Shown here piece by piece: positions 27,881 to 37,422 of a stretch of DNA of 64,000 nucleotides. A program made the translations under genes and the position numbers. Position 1 is the first letter of the stretch. Each line of letters starts with the position of its first letter. The DNA is taken from positions 496,001 through 560,000 of the forward strand of contig NZ_QANS01000002.1 in NCBI RefSeq assembly GCF_003052265.1, written 5' to 3'. Source of the DNA: Stenotrophobium rhamnosiphilum. Lineage in GTDB: Bacteria; Pseudomonadota; Gammaproteobacteria; Nevskiales; Nevskiaceae. The notes under the pieces are model-generated. The model had not been told where the DNA came from. It worked only from the letters and a program-made list of their open reading frames with translations, and did not search any database.

Positions 27881-29533
27881 ATGACCTTCCAGGCCGATCT
27901 TGAAAAGCTTTTTGGACTGAAAAACGTTACCTATAAGTACAACCTGTCCAAGGAAGAGCTTTTTCACGAAGCGATCGCTAACGACAAAGGCCGCGTTCGC
28001 CGCGGCGGTCCGAGCAACGAACAGAAAGCGTTTCCAACCAAACTGGGCGTAAAAGGCCCGTTGGTTTATTACACCGACCCGGATTGCACCGGTCGCCGCA
28101 CGAAAGACACCTTCGCCGTTAAATGGCCAGAAGTAGCTGACGAGATCTGGTTTAAGGCCGACCTCAGCCCGTATGACCCAACCGCTTATGAGGGCCTCCT
28201 CAAGCGCGTAATCCAACACCTTAACGATAAGAAAGCTTCGCTCTACGTTAAAGACGTGTTCATGGGCAGCGACGAAGACTTCGCCGTCCCTTACCGTTTT
28301 GTTGGCGAATACGCCACGCACGCCGCCTTCGTCGACAACATGTTCCCGAAAAATCTGGAAGGCGTGAAAGATGTTGATGCACGTCGCTGGACGATGATCA
28401 ACGTGCCGAGCTTTGAATGCGTTCCAGAACGCGATGGCAGCCGCTCAGAAGCCGCTGTGATCATCGACGCTCGCAACAAGATTTGCTTGGTTGCTGGCCG
28501 CGCCGACTACTGCGGCGTTAACAAGAAAACCATCTTCACCGTCGGCAACTACCTGCTGCCGAAAGAAGGCCGTCTGTCGATGCATTGCTCGGCCAACGTT
28601 GGAGCCAAGAACGACGGCGCGATCCTGTTCGGCCTCTCCGGCACTGGCAAGACCACGCTCTCCGCTGACGCTTCACGCAAGCTGATTGGCGACGACGAAA
28701 TCATTTGGTCGGATAACGGCCTGTGCAACCTCGAAGGCGGCTGCTACGCCAAGCTGATCAACCTCGACAAGGCCGCTGAGCCTGTCATCGCTGAAGCCAT
28801 GAGCAAAGCGGGTTGCATCATCGAAAACGTTCCGCCTCTGCCTGGCAAGACGATGGCTGAGTGCCACCCCGACGAGCTCGATCTGAACGACGACTCGATT
28901 GCTGAAAACACGCGTCTGTCTTACCCGTTGGAAGTTGTGCCTAACGTCATGCCTAAGGGCCGCGGTCCGCATCCGCAGACCATCGTGCTGCTCACCGCTG
29001 ACGCATACGGCGTGCTGCCACCGATCTCGATCCTTGAGCCTAAGGACGTGATGTATCACTTCGTCTCCGGCTTCACTGCACGCGTTGCAGGTACCGAAGT
29101 GGGCGTGACCGAACCGCAGCCAACGTTCTCGGCTTGCTTCGGCGGCCCGTTCATGGCGCACCGTCCTAACGTTTACGCTGAACTGCTCGCTAAGAAGATG
29201 GAGCAGAACAAGGCTCGTTGCATTCTGCTCAACACCGGCTGGTCTGGCGGCAAGTACGGCGTCGGCAAGCGTATGTCACTCAAAGTGACCCGCGCCCTGC
29301 TTAACGCTGCATTGAATGGCGAACTGGATTCAGTGGAGACCGAGAAGCTGCCTATTCTCAATCTCACGATTCCTAAGTCCTGCCCGAACGTCGACAGCGG
29401 CATTCTCAACCCACGCAACACCTGGGCTGACAAGGCTGAATACGACGTCACGGCAACCAAGCTGCGCGATGCTTTCCGCGAAAACTTCCAGAAGAAGGGC
29501 TTCGCAAGCTTCGGCATCGAAGAACGTATCTAA
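27881..29533 (+). CDS. pckA: Phosphoenolpyruvate carboxykinase (ATP)
   Basis: A 550-residue ATP-dependent PEPCK that converts oxaloacetate to phosphoenolpyruvate in gluconeogenesis. The P-loop GLSGTGKT lies at residues 251-258, followed by the metal/kinase-2 motif LIGDDEIIWSDNG and EGGCYAKLI. The oxaloacetate-side segment VGEYATHAAFVDNMF and the catalytic Lys in GVNKKTIFTVGNYLLP are also present. The length is normal for the family. It is a single-gene unit between the pilJ terminator and its own terminator. Regulation is unknown, though the leader has repeated SD-like elements. Confidence 0.96.
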   Translation: MTFQADLEKLFGLKNVTYKYNLSKEELFHEAIANDKGRVRRGGPSNEQKAFPTKLGVKGPLVYYTDPDCTGRRTKDTFAVKWPEVADEIWFKADLSPYDPTAYEGLLKRVIQHLNDKKASLYVKDVFMGSDEDFAVPYRFVGEYATHAAFVDNMFPKNLEGVKDVDARRWTMINVPSFECVPERDGSRSEAAVIIDARNKICLVAGRADYCGVNKKTIFTVGNYLLPKEGRLSMHCSANVGAKNDGAILFGLSGTGKTTLSADASRKLIGDDEIIWSDNGLCNLEGGCYAKLINLDKAAEPVIAEAMSKAGCIIENVPPLPGKTMAECHPDELDLNDDSIAENTRLSYPLEVVPNVMPKGRGPHPQTIVLLTADAYGVLPPISILEPKDVMYHFVSGFTARVAGTEVGVTEPQPTFSACFGGPFMAHRPNVYAELLAKKMEQNKARCILLNTGWSGGKYGVGKRMSLKVTRALLNAALNGELDSVETEKLPILNLTIPKSCPNVDSGILNPRNTWADKAEYDVTATKLRDAFRENFQKKGFASFGIEERI

Positions 29534-29551
29534 GCTTTAAGCGGTCAAACA

Positions 29552-29589
29552 AAGCGGTTGTCGACCTAGATGTCGGCAACCGCTTTTTC
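29552..29589 (+). terminator. Rho-independent terminator after pckA
   Basis: AAGCGGTTG (29552-29560) and CAACCGCTT (29577-29585) form a 9-bp stem with a 16-base loop, followed by a T-run (TTTTT with the stem end). It lies 19 bases past the pckA stop. Confidence 0.8.
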
Positions 29590-29626
29590 GTTTAGTGTTG
29601 TCTTACACAACTAGAGCGCCTGAATC

Positions 29627-30229
29627 ATGTCCACTCTTTCACGCACCCTCATTGCGATTGCCTTGGCCCTGCCCGCATTCGCTCACGCTGCCGATGACAG
29701 CAGCACTGGCAAGCCCATGCTGACTCGCGGAGAAGTTGAACAATGCGTTGCAGATCGCAACGACGTTGTCGCTCGTAATGAAGCCTTGTCCTTGCAGAAA
29801 GTGCAGATCGATGCGCGTGGCGATGCGCTGATTCAAAACGAATCCCGCATGAAAGACGCACAGAATTCGCTCAAGCCTGATCTCGCTCAGTTGCAAGAAC
29901 ATCAAGACGAACTCAAGCGCCGCACCAACGATATGGCCGCATACTTTGAGCAAGCCACCGTCGTTAAAAAACTCAGCGCTGCTTACAAAGATCGCGTTGA
30001 TCGCTACAACGCCGATGTGCGCGCACATCAGGTCTTGCTTGATCAATACAACATCGATGCCGACGCGCTGAACAAGCAACTCGACGCATTAGAGGTCAAG
30101 GCGCGCAGCGTCGACAAACGCTGCGTCAACAAGCCAGCTAAGCGCGCAGATATTAATGCGGTCAAATCAGCGAACGAAGAAAAACCACGTACGACAGTGC
30201 TGTCACCCGAGACTCGCGTTCTGCCATGA
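29627..30229 (+). CDS. Exported coiled-coil hypothetical protein
   Basis: A 200-residue protein with a signal peptide (SRTLIAIALALPAFAHAAD, cleavage about residue 22). The mature part is strongly helical with heptad-like spacing of Leu/Ala and many charged residues (about residues 45-165), suggesting a periplasmic coiled coil. It has two Cys (EQCVAD and KRCVNK) that could bridge the two ends of the helical region. I do not recognise a named family. Its stop overlaps the next gene (ATGA), so the two are translationally coupled, although their functions look unrelated. Confidence 0.75.
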   Translation: MSTLSRTLIAIALALPAFAHAADDSSTGKPMLTRGEVEQCVADRNDVVARNEALSLQKVQIDARGDALIQNESRMKDAQNSLKPDLAQLQEHQDELKRRTNDMAAYFEQATVVKKLSAAYKDRVDRYNADVRAHQVLLDQYNIDADALNKQLDALEVKARSVDKRCVNKPAKRADINAVKSANEEKPRTTVLSPETRVLP

Positions 30230-30852
30230 ATGTAAATCGCATTTTCTGCATCGGCAAAAACTACGCCGATCACGTTGCTGAACTCGCTCATCTGGGTCAC
30301 GCCGCAGATGGTGACTGCGTCATCTTCATGAAGCCCACTTCGAGCATTGTCGAAGAAGGCCAAAAGATTCACCTGCCCCGCAACAAAGGCAGCATTCATT
30401 TCGAAGCAGAAATGGTCGTCACACTCACCGGCGGCGGCGAAGATATTCCCGTTGAAGATGCACTTGGCTCCGTAGCCGGAATAACGCTCGGCCTTGATCT
30501 GACACTGCGTGATTTACAAACGCAGCTCAAACAAAAAGGCGCGCCGTGGGAAATCGCCAAAGCATTTGATGGCGCCGCACCGCTGGGCGATTTCAAACCA
30601 TATCTTGAACAAGACCTGCAGAACTTTGAGTTCACCTGCCACATCAACGGCACACTGCGTCAACACGGTTTCACCAAGAACATGCTCTACAGCGTGGCAC
30701 GTCAGATCAGCATCCTCAGCCAAACCTGGGCGCTGGAACCGGGCGACATCATCTACACCGGCACACCTGCAGGCGTAGGCCCGCTCGTACCAGGCGATCA
30801 CGTTGTGCTGCACAGCCCGGGCATTGGCCGTTTTGAGTGGCACTGCGCCTGA
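30226..30852 (+). CDS. Fumarylacetoacetate hydrolase family protein
   Basis: A 208-residue FAH-superfamily protein of the short, single-domain type (YcgM/FAHD1-like). Hallmarks are IFCIGKNYADHVAEL, FMKPTSSIV, the metal-binding HFEAEMVV, GITLGLDLTLRDLQ, and TPAGVGPLVPGD at the end. FAHD1-like enzymes act as acylpyruvate hydrolases or oxaloacetate decarboxylases/tautomerases; which one applies cannot be told from sequence. Proximity to pckA hints at oxaloacetate metabolism, but that is inference. It overlaps the preceding exported coiled-coil gene by 4 bases. Confidence 0.85.
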   Translation: MNVNRIFCIGKNYADHVAELAHLGHAADGDCVIFMKPTSSIVEEGQKIHLPRNKGSIHFEAEMVVTLTGGGEDIPVEDALGSVAGITLGLDLTLRDLQTQLKQKGAPWEIAKAFDGAAPLGDFKPYLEQDLQNFEFTCHINGTLRQHGFTKNMLYSVARQISILSQTWALEPGDIIYTGTPAGVGPLVPGDHVVLHSPGIGRFEWHCA

Positions 30853-30940
30853 TTTCACCCCATCGGCGTTGGAATCTTTATGCCGGCTTTACCTGTAGCC
30901 ACATAGCCGCCAAGATGCGGCTACTACTCAGGGGAGCACC

Positions 30941-31798
30941 ATGGCTACAAGCCTCATCATCACCACACTGCTGCCGTTGTCGCTGTTCATCATCATGTCC
31001 GGACTCGGGCTTGCGCTAACAGTCGGTGATTTCAAACGCGTCGCGCTGTATCCCAAAGGCGCAACGATTGGCTTGATCAATCTTATTTTGCTGTCGCCAC
31101 TCCTCGGCTTTTTAATCGCCAAATTATTTGGGCTCACCGCAGCCCTCGCAGTCGGCATGGTGTTGCTAGGCGCATCACCCGGCGGCACCACCGCCAATAT
31201 GCTCACGCATCTTGCACGTGGCGACACCGCACTCTCTGTAACGATGACAGCGCTCTCCAGTCTCGCCGCAGTCATCACCACGCCGATCTTCCTCGCACTC
31301 GCCAGCGCTCACTTTTTAGCGGGCGACGAAGCATTGAAGTTGGATATGGGCCCCATCGTGGTGAAGGTGTTATTGATCACGCTGCTGCCACTCTCCATCG
31401 GCATGGCAATCCGCGCATTTGCACCCGCATTTGCACTACGCATTGAACCAGTCGCAAAGAAAATAGCCACCGTATTTTTTATCGGCGTCGTGTTTGTTGT
31501 GCTCGGCAGCGAATATGAAGAGATCGGCCAACACATCGGCGTTATTGGTCCTGCCGTACTCACGCTAAATATTCTAGCGATGACCATCAGCTACCAAATC
31601 GCACGCATCGCAAAACTAGACAGCAAACAATCCACCGCCATCGCCATCGAACTCGGCGTACACAACACCACACTCGCAATGGCAGTCGGCGCAATGGTCG
31701 CGCCTGAACTCATCGTGCCTGCGGCGGTGTATGGCGTGTTTATGTTTTTTACTGCCGGCGTGTTTGCGAAGATCATGCATCGTAAAAATTCGTTATGA
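30941..31798 (+). CDS. Bile acid:sodium symporter family (BASS) transporter
   Basis: A 285-residue inner-membrane protein with eight to ten hydrophobic helices. It has the BASS-family segments GLALTVGDFKRVALYPKG near the start, LLGASPGGTTANMLTHLA in the middle (a sodium-binding type motif), and AIELGVHNTTLAMAVGA near the end. Bacterial BASS proteins import organic anions, pantoate or other carboxylates with sodium; the substrate here is unknown. A GGGGAG ribosome site precedes the ATG. It overlaps the next gene by 4 bases (ATGA). Confidence 0.88.
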   Translation: MATSLIITTLLPLSLFIIMSGLGLALTVGDFKRVALYPKGATIGLINLILLSPLLGFLIAKLFGLTAALAVGMVLLGASPGGTTANMLTHLARGDTALSVTMTALSSLAAVITTPIFLALASAHFLAGDEALKLDMGPIVVKVLLITLLPLSIGMAIRAFAPAFALRIEPVAKKIATVFFIGVVFVVLGSEYEEIGQHIGVIGPAVLTLNILAMTISYQIARIAKLDSKQSTAIAIELGVHNTTLAMAVGAMVAPELIVPAAVYGVFMFFTAGVFAKIMHRKNSL

Positions 31799-32271
31799 AC
31801 AGATATCTGCTCCTATGCATCGCCTGCATCTCCTGCACAGAAGTGGCAGAGTCAGGACTAACAGCTCAGTCATATGGCCGTATTCAATTCGGCCAACCGT
31901 TGGCAACCGCTGAAAAAATACTTGATGAAAAAATCGTGATGGCTGCTAACAGTGATCCAGCTTGTCACTACGTTTCATTTGCCGCCTACCCCAACGTTCG
32001 TTTCATGGTTGAAAACGGAGTTGTAACTCGCGGCGAGCTTCAAGCAGGACAATCGCTTGGAGTTGGAATCGCGGATTCCTTAGAGTCAGCAAAGGCCAAA
32101 CATCCGGATGTCTACATCCAGCCGCATAAGTACGATCCAAATGGGCATTACCTGATTCTAAAAAGTAGTGATGCAAAGTTTGCCGTGGTTATGGAAGAAG
32201 CTGGAGGAAAAATTACAAAAATTCGCGGGGGCATTGAGCCATCCGTCGAATATGTAGAGGGCTGCCTATAA
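31795..32271 (+). CDS. Exported hypothetical protein
   Basis: A 158-residue protein with a short hydrophobic N-terminus (YLLLCIACISC) that is a signal peptide, possibly of lipoprotein type. The mature part includes FGQPLATAEKILDE, SLGVGIADSLESAKA and VEYVEGCL with a C-terminal Cys; the pattern resembles small periplasmic proteins built of repeated beta-alpha units. I do not recognise a named family. It is coupled to the symporter gene by a 4-base overlap and might assist it. Codon use is slightly AT-richer than its neighbours. Confidence 0.7.
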   Translation: MNRYLLLCIACISCTEVAESGLTAQSYGRIQFGQPLATAEKILDEKIVMAANSDPACHYVSFAAYPNVRFMVENGVVTRGELQAGQSLGVGIADSLESAKAKHPDVYIQPHKYDPNGHYLILKSSDAKFAVVMEEAGGKITKIRGGIEPSVEYVEGCL

Positions 32272-32420
32272 ACCCGAACCAGTGCTGTCGCTAAGGCCCA
32301 AAAGAACTTGGCTCGCATTCATTTCTTCACCGTTCAATAAAAAGCAAAACTGCACATATCTGAATACCGCTCCCGACGCTCGGGAAATCCGTTTGTAAAA
32401 ACGCACCGGAGGTAGATCAA

Positions 32421-33368
32421 ATGCGCACTGACTTCCCGAAGCAGAAAGCAGGCGTTCTCTACATGACCGAAGGGGGTCAAGAGACCGAGATCATGTTCAA
32501 GTTTGGGCATGATCTTCCGCAGTTCGCGATGTATTCCTTGCTCGACAAACCGCAGGCACTCGCCGAACTTAAAGCTATGTACTGCCGATATCTGGACGCA
32601 TCAGCGAAACATGGTTTTGTGGCATTGATGGGTGGACTGGACTATCGCGCCAGTCCCGATTGGGGTTCATTGCTGGGGTACTCGCGAGAAGCTTTGGCTG
32701 AGACCCAGCATCGATGCATCGATTTTCTTCGGGATGTTGCGAAGCCATACGTCGATCAACTTCCGGGCATTAGTTATGTGGGCATCGTGGGCCCCAGAGG
32801 CGACGCGTATTCGCTGAATCAAACGATCACGGCTGAGAGCGCGGAGGATTATCACAGCGTGCAGTTGGAAACGCTGAGTAAAGCTGGCGTTGATCTTGTA
32901 AGCGCAATGACGTTCAACAACATCCCGGAGGCCGTTGGCCTATCGCGCGCAGCAGCTCGCGTCGGACTGCCATTGGCCTTGTCCTTTACGCTGGATAGCA
33001 CTTGCTGTCTCAAATCTGGCCCCAGCCTTAAAGAAGCGATTGAAGCAGTTGATACACAGGCCGGCGATGCAAAGCCCACGTTCTACGGCATCAACTGTTC
33101 ACATCCTTTCGAATTTGAACCTGCGATTGAGCCAGGCGCGTGGTTTCAACGTGTACGCAGCCTGCGCCCTAATGCCGCAAAGATGGATAAAATTTCGCTA
33201 TGCCAGTTGGGCCATCTCGAAGAAGGCGATCCGAAAGAACTTGGCGAATTGATGGGCGATATTGCAAAGCGATATCCGCACATTGATATCTGGGGCGGCT
33301 GTTGCGGAACGTGGGAAACGCATCTTGATGAAATCGCCCGCAACGTACGAATGGCACACACGTCGTAA
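32421..33368 (+). CDS. Homocysteine S-methyltransferase family protein
   Basis: A 315-residue protein of the BHMT/MmuM-type family, in which a zinc-bound thiol is methylated. Visible family features are TEGGQETEIMF near residue 16, ALMGGLDYRASPDWG, GIVGPRGDAY, and the zinc-site cysteines in GINCSHP and WGGCCGTW. The methyl donor (S-methylmethionine, betaine or another) cannot be decided. An AGGAGGT-like stretch (CCGGAGGTAG) lies about 9 bases upstream of the ATG. It is a single gene ended by a terminator shared with the convergent acylase gene. Confidence 0.85.
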   Translation: MRTDFPKQKAGVLYMTEGGQETEIMFKFGHDLPQFAMYSLLDKPQALAELKAMYCRYLDASAKHGFVALMGGLDYRASPDWGSLLGYSREALAETQHRCIDFLRDVAKPYVDQLPGISYVGIVGPRGDAYSLNQTITAESAEDYHSVQLETLSKAGVDLVSAMTFNNIPEAVGLSRAAARVGLPLALSFTLDSTCCLKSGPSLKEAIEAVDTQAGDAKPTFYGINCSHPFEFEPAIEPGAWFQRVRSLRPNAAKMDKISLCQLGHLEEGDPKELGELMGDIAKRYPHIDIWGGCCGTWETHLDEIARNVRMAHTS

Positions 33369-33398
33369 GTATTGAAGATCAACCGAAGCACCCTAATA

Positions 33399-33428
33399 AA
33401 AAGCCCCGCAATGCGGGGCTTTTTATTT
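33399..33428. terminator. Bidirectional terminator
   Basis: AAAAGCCCCGCA and TGCGGGGCTTTT are complementary arms around a very short loop (33399-33423), with A-rich sequence before and T-rich sequence after. It can end both the methyltransferase gene (plus) and the acylase gene (minus). Confidence 0.85.
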
Positions 33429-33437
33429 AAACAATGA

Positions 33438-36281
33438 TCAAGGCTTCTCGTAGCCTGCGTGATGCACCCATGAACCGCGATCTTCGTAAGGCATGGTCAC
33501 GCAACTCGTACCGGGAATCGTGTCAGACCCCGGGCCAATCACACCTGAGAGCGAGCACAGTTTTGAGCGCGGATGGATGCGAGTGGACTTGGGCAAATCA
33601 GCTACCGTCATCGCGACATTTCCGTTGTACTGTTTAGATAAAGCCTGCAGCGTGCGATCCAGTGCTGCGCGCAAGATGACATCACGCGAGCGACCGCCGG
33701 TGTAATCACGACGCACTGCAAGACCCGACGTCGATGGCTTGAGAATACGCAAGATCAAGTTGTCCATCACGCTTTGATCGAACACATGACTGCCAACACC
33801 TGACACGCGACCAAACACTGTCAGCCCTGCTTCTGCGTTGGGATTGTTCGGATCCGGATCAGGCACGCCGCTATCGATGACATTATCTTTGAGCGGAAGG
33901 AACAGTTCTTCACGGATGGCATCCACATACGCACCGAAGATGGTTGCACCCGGGCCGTCTTTGACTGATGGATTGCTGATGTCGTAATCAGGGCCAAACG
34001 CATCACCATTCCAAGTCAGCATGGTATCCAGCGCAGCTTTCTGAACATCACTCAGCGTTGCAGCATTTGCACTACGGAATGCTTTCAACACCGGCAGATA
34101 TTCGCGCGCACGATGATCGTGAATGCCGTGATGACGATCGATTTCTTTCAGATCATCAAAGGTCCAGTCGCTGCGTGTAGCCAGCTTGTCGAGAATCGAC
34201 GTTACGCGCTGACCTGCACCACCGGGGCGTGAAGTATTGCCAAGGCCTTCGCCATCCAGCCAACCAAATGCAGGCTTGGTATTCCAGTTGGCGACATAGC
34301 CTTCCGGCGGATCAACTACATGCGGCAGTTCTTTGAATGACAGATTGCTACCGAAGTCGTACTCGCCCGTACCCGGACTTGGCAGACGCATATCCGTATC
34401 GCCGCTGCGGCGTGGGAACAAGCCAGGATGGTAATAAGCGATGTGTCCGTCACGCGTTGCGACGGTTACGTTTTCGTTCCACGTGAGCTTGCTTGCACCA
34501 GCGACGAAATCTTTAAAGCTCTTCGCCTTGTTCCACTCGCGCAGACCTTCAATGGTTTCGATCTCTCGTTGCCACATTGCAAATTGCAGCGAACGCGCCA
34601 AGCCACGCGCATCATCACGCGCCACAACCGGGCCGTGCACAGTTCGGCATATTTTTTTCGTGGTGTTGAAAAGAGGCGGAGCTGCGGGAATGCCGGAAGC
34701 AGAGACGCGGAAGTTCACCGTCTCGCTGCGGCAGCTCATGTCTTTCCACACGCCTTTATGAAAATACTGATCCGCCGCGCAAGTGCCCGCAGTCTGCTGC
34801 GCAGTCGAGCAGATGGTTTCGATGAAGGAGTCGATCGTCTTGCTATAGCCCGTGGTCAGACCCCAAGCGATGTCGTTGTTGTATCCAATGCCGACCACTG
34901 GCAGGCCCGGCACCGAGCTGCCACGTGCGTGGTAATCGCCGCTATGAATTTCATATTCCACCAACAAGAGCGGATAGCTGTAACCAAGCTGAGGGCCGCT
35001 GACCATCAGCGTGCCACCGTCGCGTGTGCGTGAAGAGCCGATGGCATAAGCCATAGAACCACCGTGCAAATGCGCACGCAGATCAATCAATGCTTTCACT
35101 AGGTCTTGCACAATTTTCTGCGCTGCAGCCGCTTTGCGCAGCGCCTTTGCTGCTTTTGCTGTGGCCTTCTTCGCCTGCATGAGAGGCTTGGAGATCACCT
35201 CGCTTGCACCGCGATCCAGACTAACCGCACCGGTGACAGTGCCCAGCTCAGCGCAGGGCGAAGGCATTGCAGCGTGGCCGGTGCCATCGCCTTTCCAAAC
35301 GGTGTCTGGCAAAGCCATCGCCCAGTCGGCCATGTTGTTAAAAACAGTTTCGCGCGTGCCGCTGCTTGGCGCGTTTTGGTTAGAGAACTTTGCTGTCGAT
35401 GCAGGAATCGTCGCGATCGCTTTCGGATCTTCCAGCCACACCATGTCTTGGAATGCCTGCTTGGCCGCACTGGCGCTGCCGTATTCCGCTTGCAGCTGTT
35501 GCAGCATCTTGATGTTGAGGAATTCGTTGCCGCCCTCGCTGGCTACAAAGCGCGTGATGTAGACACCAGCGGCGAGTACGTCCGTTACGCTGAACGGCTC
35601 TGGAATTGAAGTCAGCAGCGCATATTCAGCAGGCAGAATCGTCGGATCGGTCAGCGCTTTGGTGCGCAACGCGTTGGCACCATCAACGTAACCCTGCACA
35701 GCATCTTTGGCGTCTTGCGACAGGCCGTTGAATATCGCGAGATATTCCTCTTCGGTATACGTCGTTGTGCGCGTGGCGATATCACCCGCAACGCCGCCAC
35801 AGCCTGTGAGCTCGGCGAATGTGCCGCGCCCCATGCGACGCACTGCATCCATCAAAAACAGACGGTCATGCGCAATCGCATAGCCCACACCAAACCAGAG
35901 ATCGCGCACATTAGGTGCATAAACAATCGGCACGCCGTAGCTGTCGCGATAAATCTCGATGCCAGCTTTCGGCACTTCTGCTGTTCCGGGCTTGGTGACT
36001 AATACGCCGGGCTTGGACTGGAAGTTCCAGTACATCTCGCGCTGGTCGTCCACATGAGCGCCGTAATCGCCGGGATTACCTGTCGCCAGGCCCAGCGCCT
36101 GCCCTACCACGTTGAATAAGCCAGATTGACCGGGTGGCAGCGCAGTCTCTGCCTTGAGCGCCAGTTCGCTGGCAGGCGTGCCGCCACCACCGCCACCGCC
36201 ATTCACGCCATCAGAGCGGCTACACGCACCCAGTGACGCAAGCAGTGCGGTCAGCAACAAAGTCCGCTTTAGTGTGTTCAT
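33438..36281 (-). CDS. Penicillin acylase family lipoprotein (Ntn hydrolase)
   Basis: A 947-residue member of the penicillin amidase/acyl-homoserine-lactone acylase family, with a lipoprotein signal (lipobox LGAC) followed by a Gly-rich linker. The alpha chain contains GIEIYRDSYGVPIVYAPN and GVGYAIAHDRLFLMDAVRRMGRG-type segments. The predicted autoproteolytic cleavage is before Ser409 in HGGSMAYAIG, which becomes the beta-chain nucleophile. A Lys/Ala-rich helix (QAKKATAKAAKALRKAAAAQ) sits just before the cleavage site as the spacer peptide. Substrates could be beta-lactams, acyl-homoserine lactones or other amides. A GGGG ribosome site 9 bases upstream favours the ATG at 36281 over one at 36290. 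Confidence 0.88.
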   Translation of the reverse strand: MNTLKRTLLLTALLASLGACSRSDGVNGGGGGGGTPASELALKAETALPPGQSGLFNVVGQALGLATGNPGDYGAHVDDQREMYWNFQSKPGVLVTKPGTAEVPKAGIEIYRDSYGVPIVYAPNVRDLWFGVGYAIAHDRLFLMDAVRRMGRGTFAELTGCGGVAGDIATRTTTYTEEEYLAIFNGLSQDAKDAVQGYVDGANALRTKALTDPTILPAEYALLTSIPEPFSVTDVLAAGVYITRFVASEGGNEFLNIKMLQQLQAEYGSASAAKQAFQDMVWLEDPKAIATIPASTAKFSNQNAPSSGTRETVFNNMADWAMALPDTVWKGDGTGHAAMPSPCAELGTVTGAVSLDRGASEVISKPLMQAKKATAKAAKALRKAAAAQKIVQDLVKALIDLRAHLHGGSMAYAIGSSRTRDGGTLMVSGPQLGYSYPLLLVEYEIHSGDYHARGSSVPGLPVVGIGYNNDIAWGLTTGYSKTIDSFIETICSTAQQTAGTCAADQYFHKGVWKDMSCRSETVNFRVSASGIPAAPPLFNTTKKICRTVHGPVVARDDARGLARSLQFAMWQREIETIEGLREWNKAKSFKDFVAGASKLTWNENVTVATRDGHIAYYHPGLFPRRSGDTDMRLPSPGTGEYDFGSNLSFKELPHVVDPPEGYVANWNTKPAFGWLDGEGLGNTSRPGGAGQRVTSILDKLATRSDWTFDDLKEIDRHHGIHDHRAREYLPVLKAFRSANAATLSDVQKAALDTMLTWNGDAFGPDYDISNPSVKDGPGATIFGAYVDAIREELFLPLKDNVIDSGVPDPDPNNPNAEAGLTVFGRVSGVGSHVFDQSVMDNLILRILKPSTSGLAVRRDYTGGRSRDVILRAALDRTLQALSKQYNGNVAMTVADLPKSTRIHPRSKLCSLSGVIGPGSDTIPGTSCVTMPYEDRGSWVHHAGYEKP

Positions 36282-36385
36282 TGCCTGCATCCCCTTTAGC
36301 TTTTTATTTAGACCGGAAGGATACCCAATAAGCCGACAGGGGCACGGTGGTAGGATTTACCCAGTCATTTCCTTAGAGCCTCCCC

Positions 36386-36856
36386 ATGAGCAAACCCAAT
36401 CTCGCCCTGTCGCTGTGGAAGAAACTGTCGAAGAAACCCGGCGGCAAGTGGTTTTTCTCGCTGCTAATCAGCCGCCGTGCGCCTTATTTCTCCAGTATCA
36501 GAGCAACGTTTGAAGAATTGCGCCCGGGTTATTGCGAGGTCACTGCGCCAAAACGCCGCGCCGTCACCAATCACATCGGCACCTTTCATGCGATCGCCAT
36601 GTGCAATATGGCGGAACTTGCTGGCGGCATGATGACCGAGGTCAGCGTGCCTTCAACGCATCGCTGGATTCCAAAAGGCATGACGGTGGAATACCTGAAG
36701 AAAGGTGAAACCAGTTTGCGCGCCATTGCTGAGCTGGATCCAATGCCCACGTTCGGCGCTGCTACTGAATTGCCAGTCACGGTCAATGTTTACGATACGC
36801 AGAAGCAGCTCGTGTTCCGCGCCGTGATCAATATGTGGATCAGCCCGAAAAAATAG
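36386..36856 (+). CDS. Hotdog-fold thioesterase-like protein (DUF4442)
   Basis: A 156-residue protein with a hotdog-fold pattern: a long helix NHIGTFHAIAMCNMAELAGG packed against strands (CEVTAPKRRAV, MTVEYLKKGETSLRAIAEL, ELPVTVNVYDTQKQLVFRA). It fits the DUF4442/YiiD-C group of acyl-CoA thioesterase-like proteins; activity and substrate are unproven. It is divergent from the acylase gene and is followed 8 bases later by a lipoprotein gene and then a panE-like gene, forming a likely three-gene operon. Confidence 0.8.
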   Translation: MSKPNLALSLWKKLSKKPGGKWFFSLLISRRAPYFSSIRATFEELRPGYCEVTAPKRRAVTNHIGTFHAIAMCNMAELAGGMMTEVSVPSTHRWIPKGMTVEYLKKGETSLRAIAELDPMPTFGAATELPVTVNVYDTQKQLVFRAVINMWISPKK

Positions 36857-36864
36857 GCGCTCCG

Positions 36865-37422
36865 ATGACTCCTCGCAAACTAGTGCCTGTCATCACGCTG
36901 CTCACGCTGCTTGCTGGGTGTCAGTCGTCGCTGTCTGCTGCAGATGAATCGAACACATCTGCTACAGCGCGTGTTGCGCCAACGCCCTGCGCTGGAAATT
37001 TTGCACAGCGCGCGGGCACGCTCACACTTGCGAACACGAAAGTCCCCACGGACATCAACGACAACAAAGATAACCCGCTGTACTTTGCTAATAAGATCAA
37101 CGTCAGCAAACCACTGCTAGAGCTCGCACGCCTTTCGCATCTTGAAAATGGCTGGAGTTCTTTTGCCTTGAGCATTCAATCGCAAGGTGCCAAAACGATT
37201 TCTGTCCACATCTCCAAAGCAACGCTGCCGAGCGGAACAGAAATCTGGCTGTGTGCACCCGATGGTCTACAAAACGAAGGCCCATACAGCAACGCCATCG
37301 GCGGTGATGTGTGGACGCCCGTCGTAGCGGGCGATGTGGTTTGGCTTGATGTGCTGGTGCCCACTGCAAAAGAAACCGCATTTAAAGCGACACTCGCAGA
37401 AGTGTTTGGAGGCTTTCGCTAA
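36865..37422 (+). CDS. Hypothetical lipoprotein
   Basis: A 185-residue protein with a lipoprotein signal (lipobox LLAGC at about residues 13-17). It has a Ser/Thr-rich linker after the Cys and then a beta-rich domain (WSSFALSIQSQGAKTISVHI, TEIWLCAPDG). I recognise no named family. The start at 36865 gives the lipoprotein signal at the N-terminus. Its stop overlaps the panE-like start codon (TAATG), so the genes are coupled. Confidence 0.7.
   Translation: MTPRKLVPVITLLTLLAGCQSSLSAADESNTSATARVAPTPCAGNFAQRAGTLTLANTKVPTDINDNKDNPLYFANKINVSKPLLELARLSHLENGWSSFALSIQSQGAKTISVHISKATLPSGTEIWLCAPDGLQNEGPYSNAIGGDVWTPVVAGDVVWLDVLVPTAKETAFKATLAEVFGGFR

Noticed and set aside
36154-36513. 119-codon plus-strand frame over the acylase start
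   Set aside because: It runs antisense through the acylase signal peptide (the poly-Pro run mirrors its Gly linker) and then out of frame through the DUF4442 gene.
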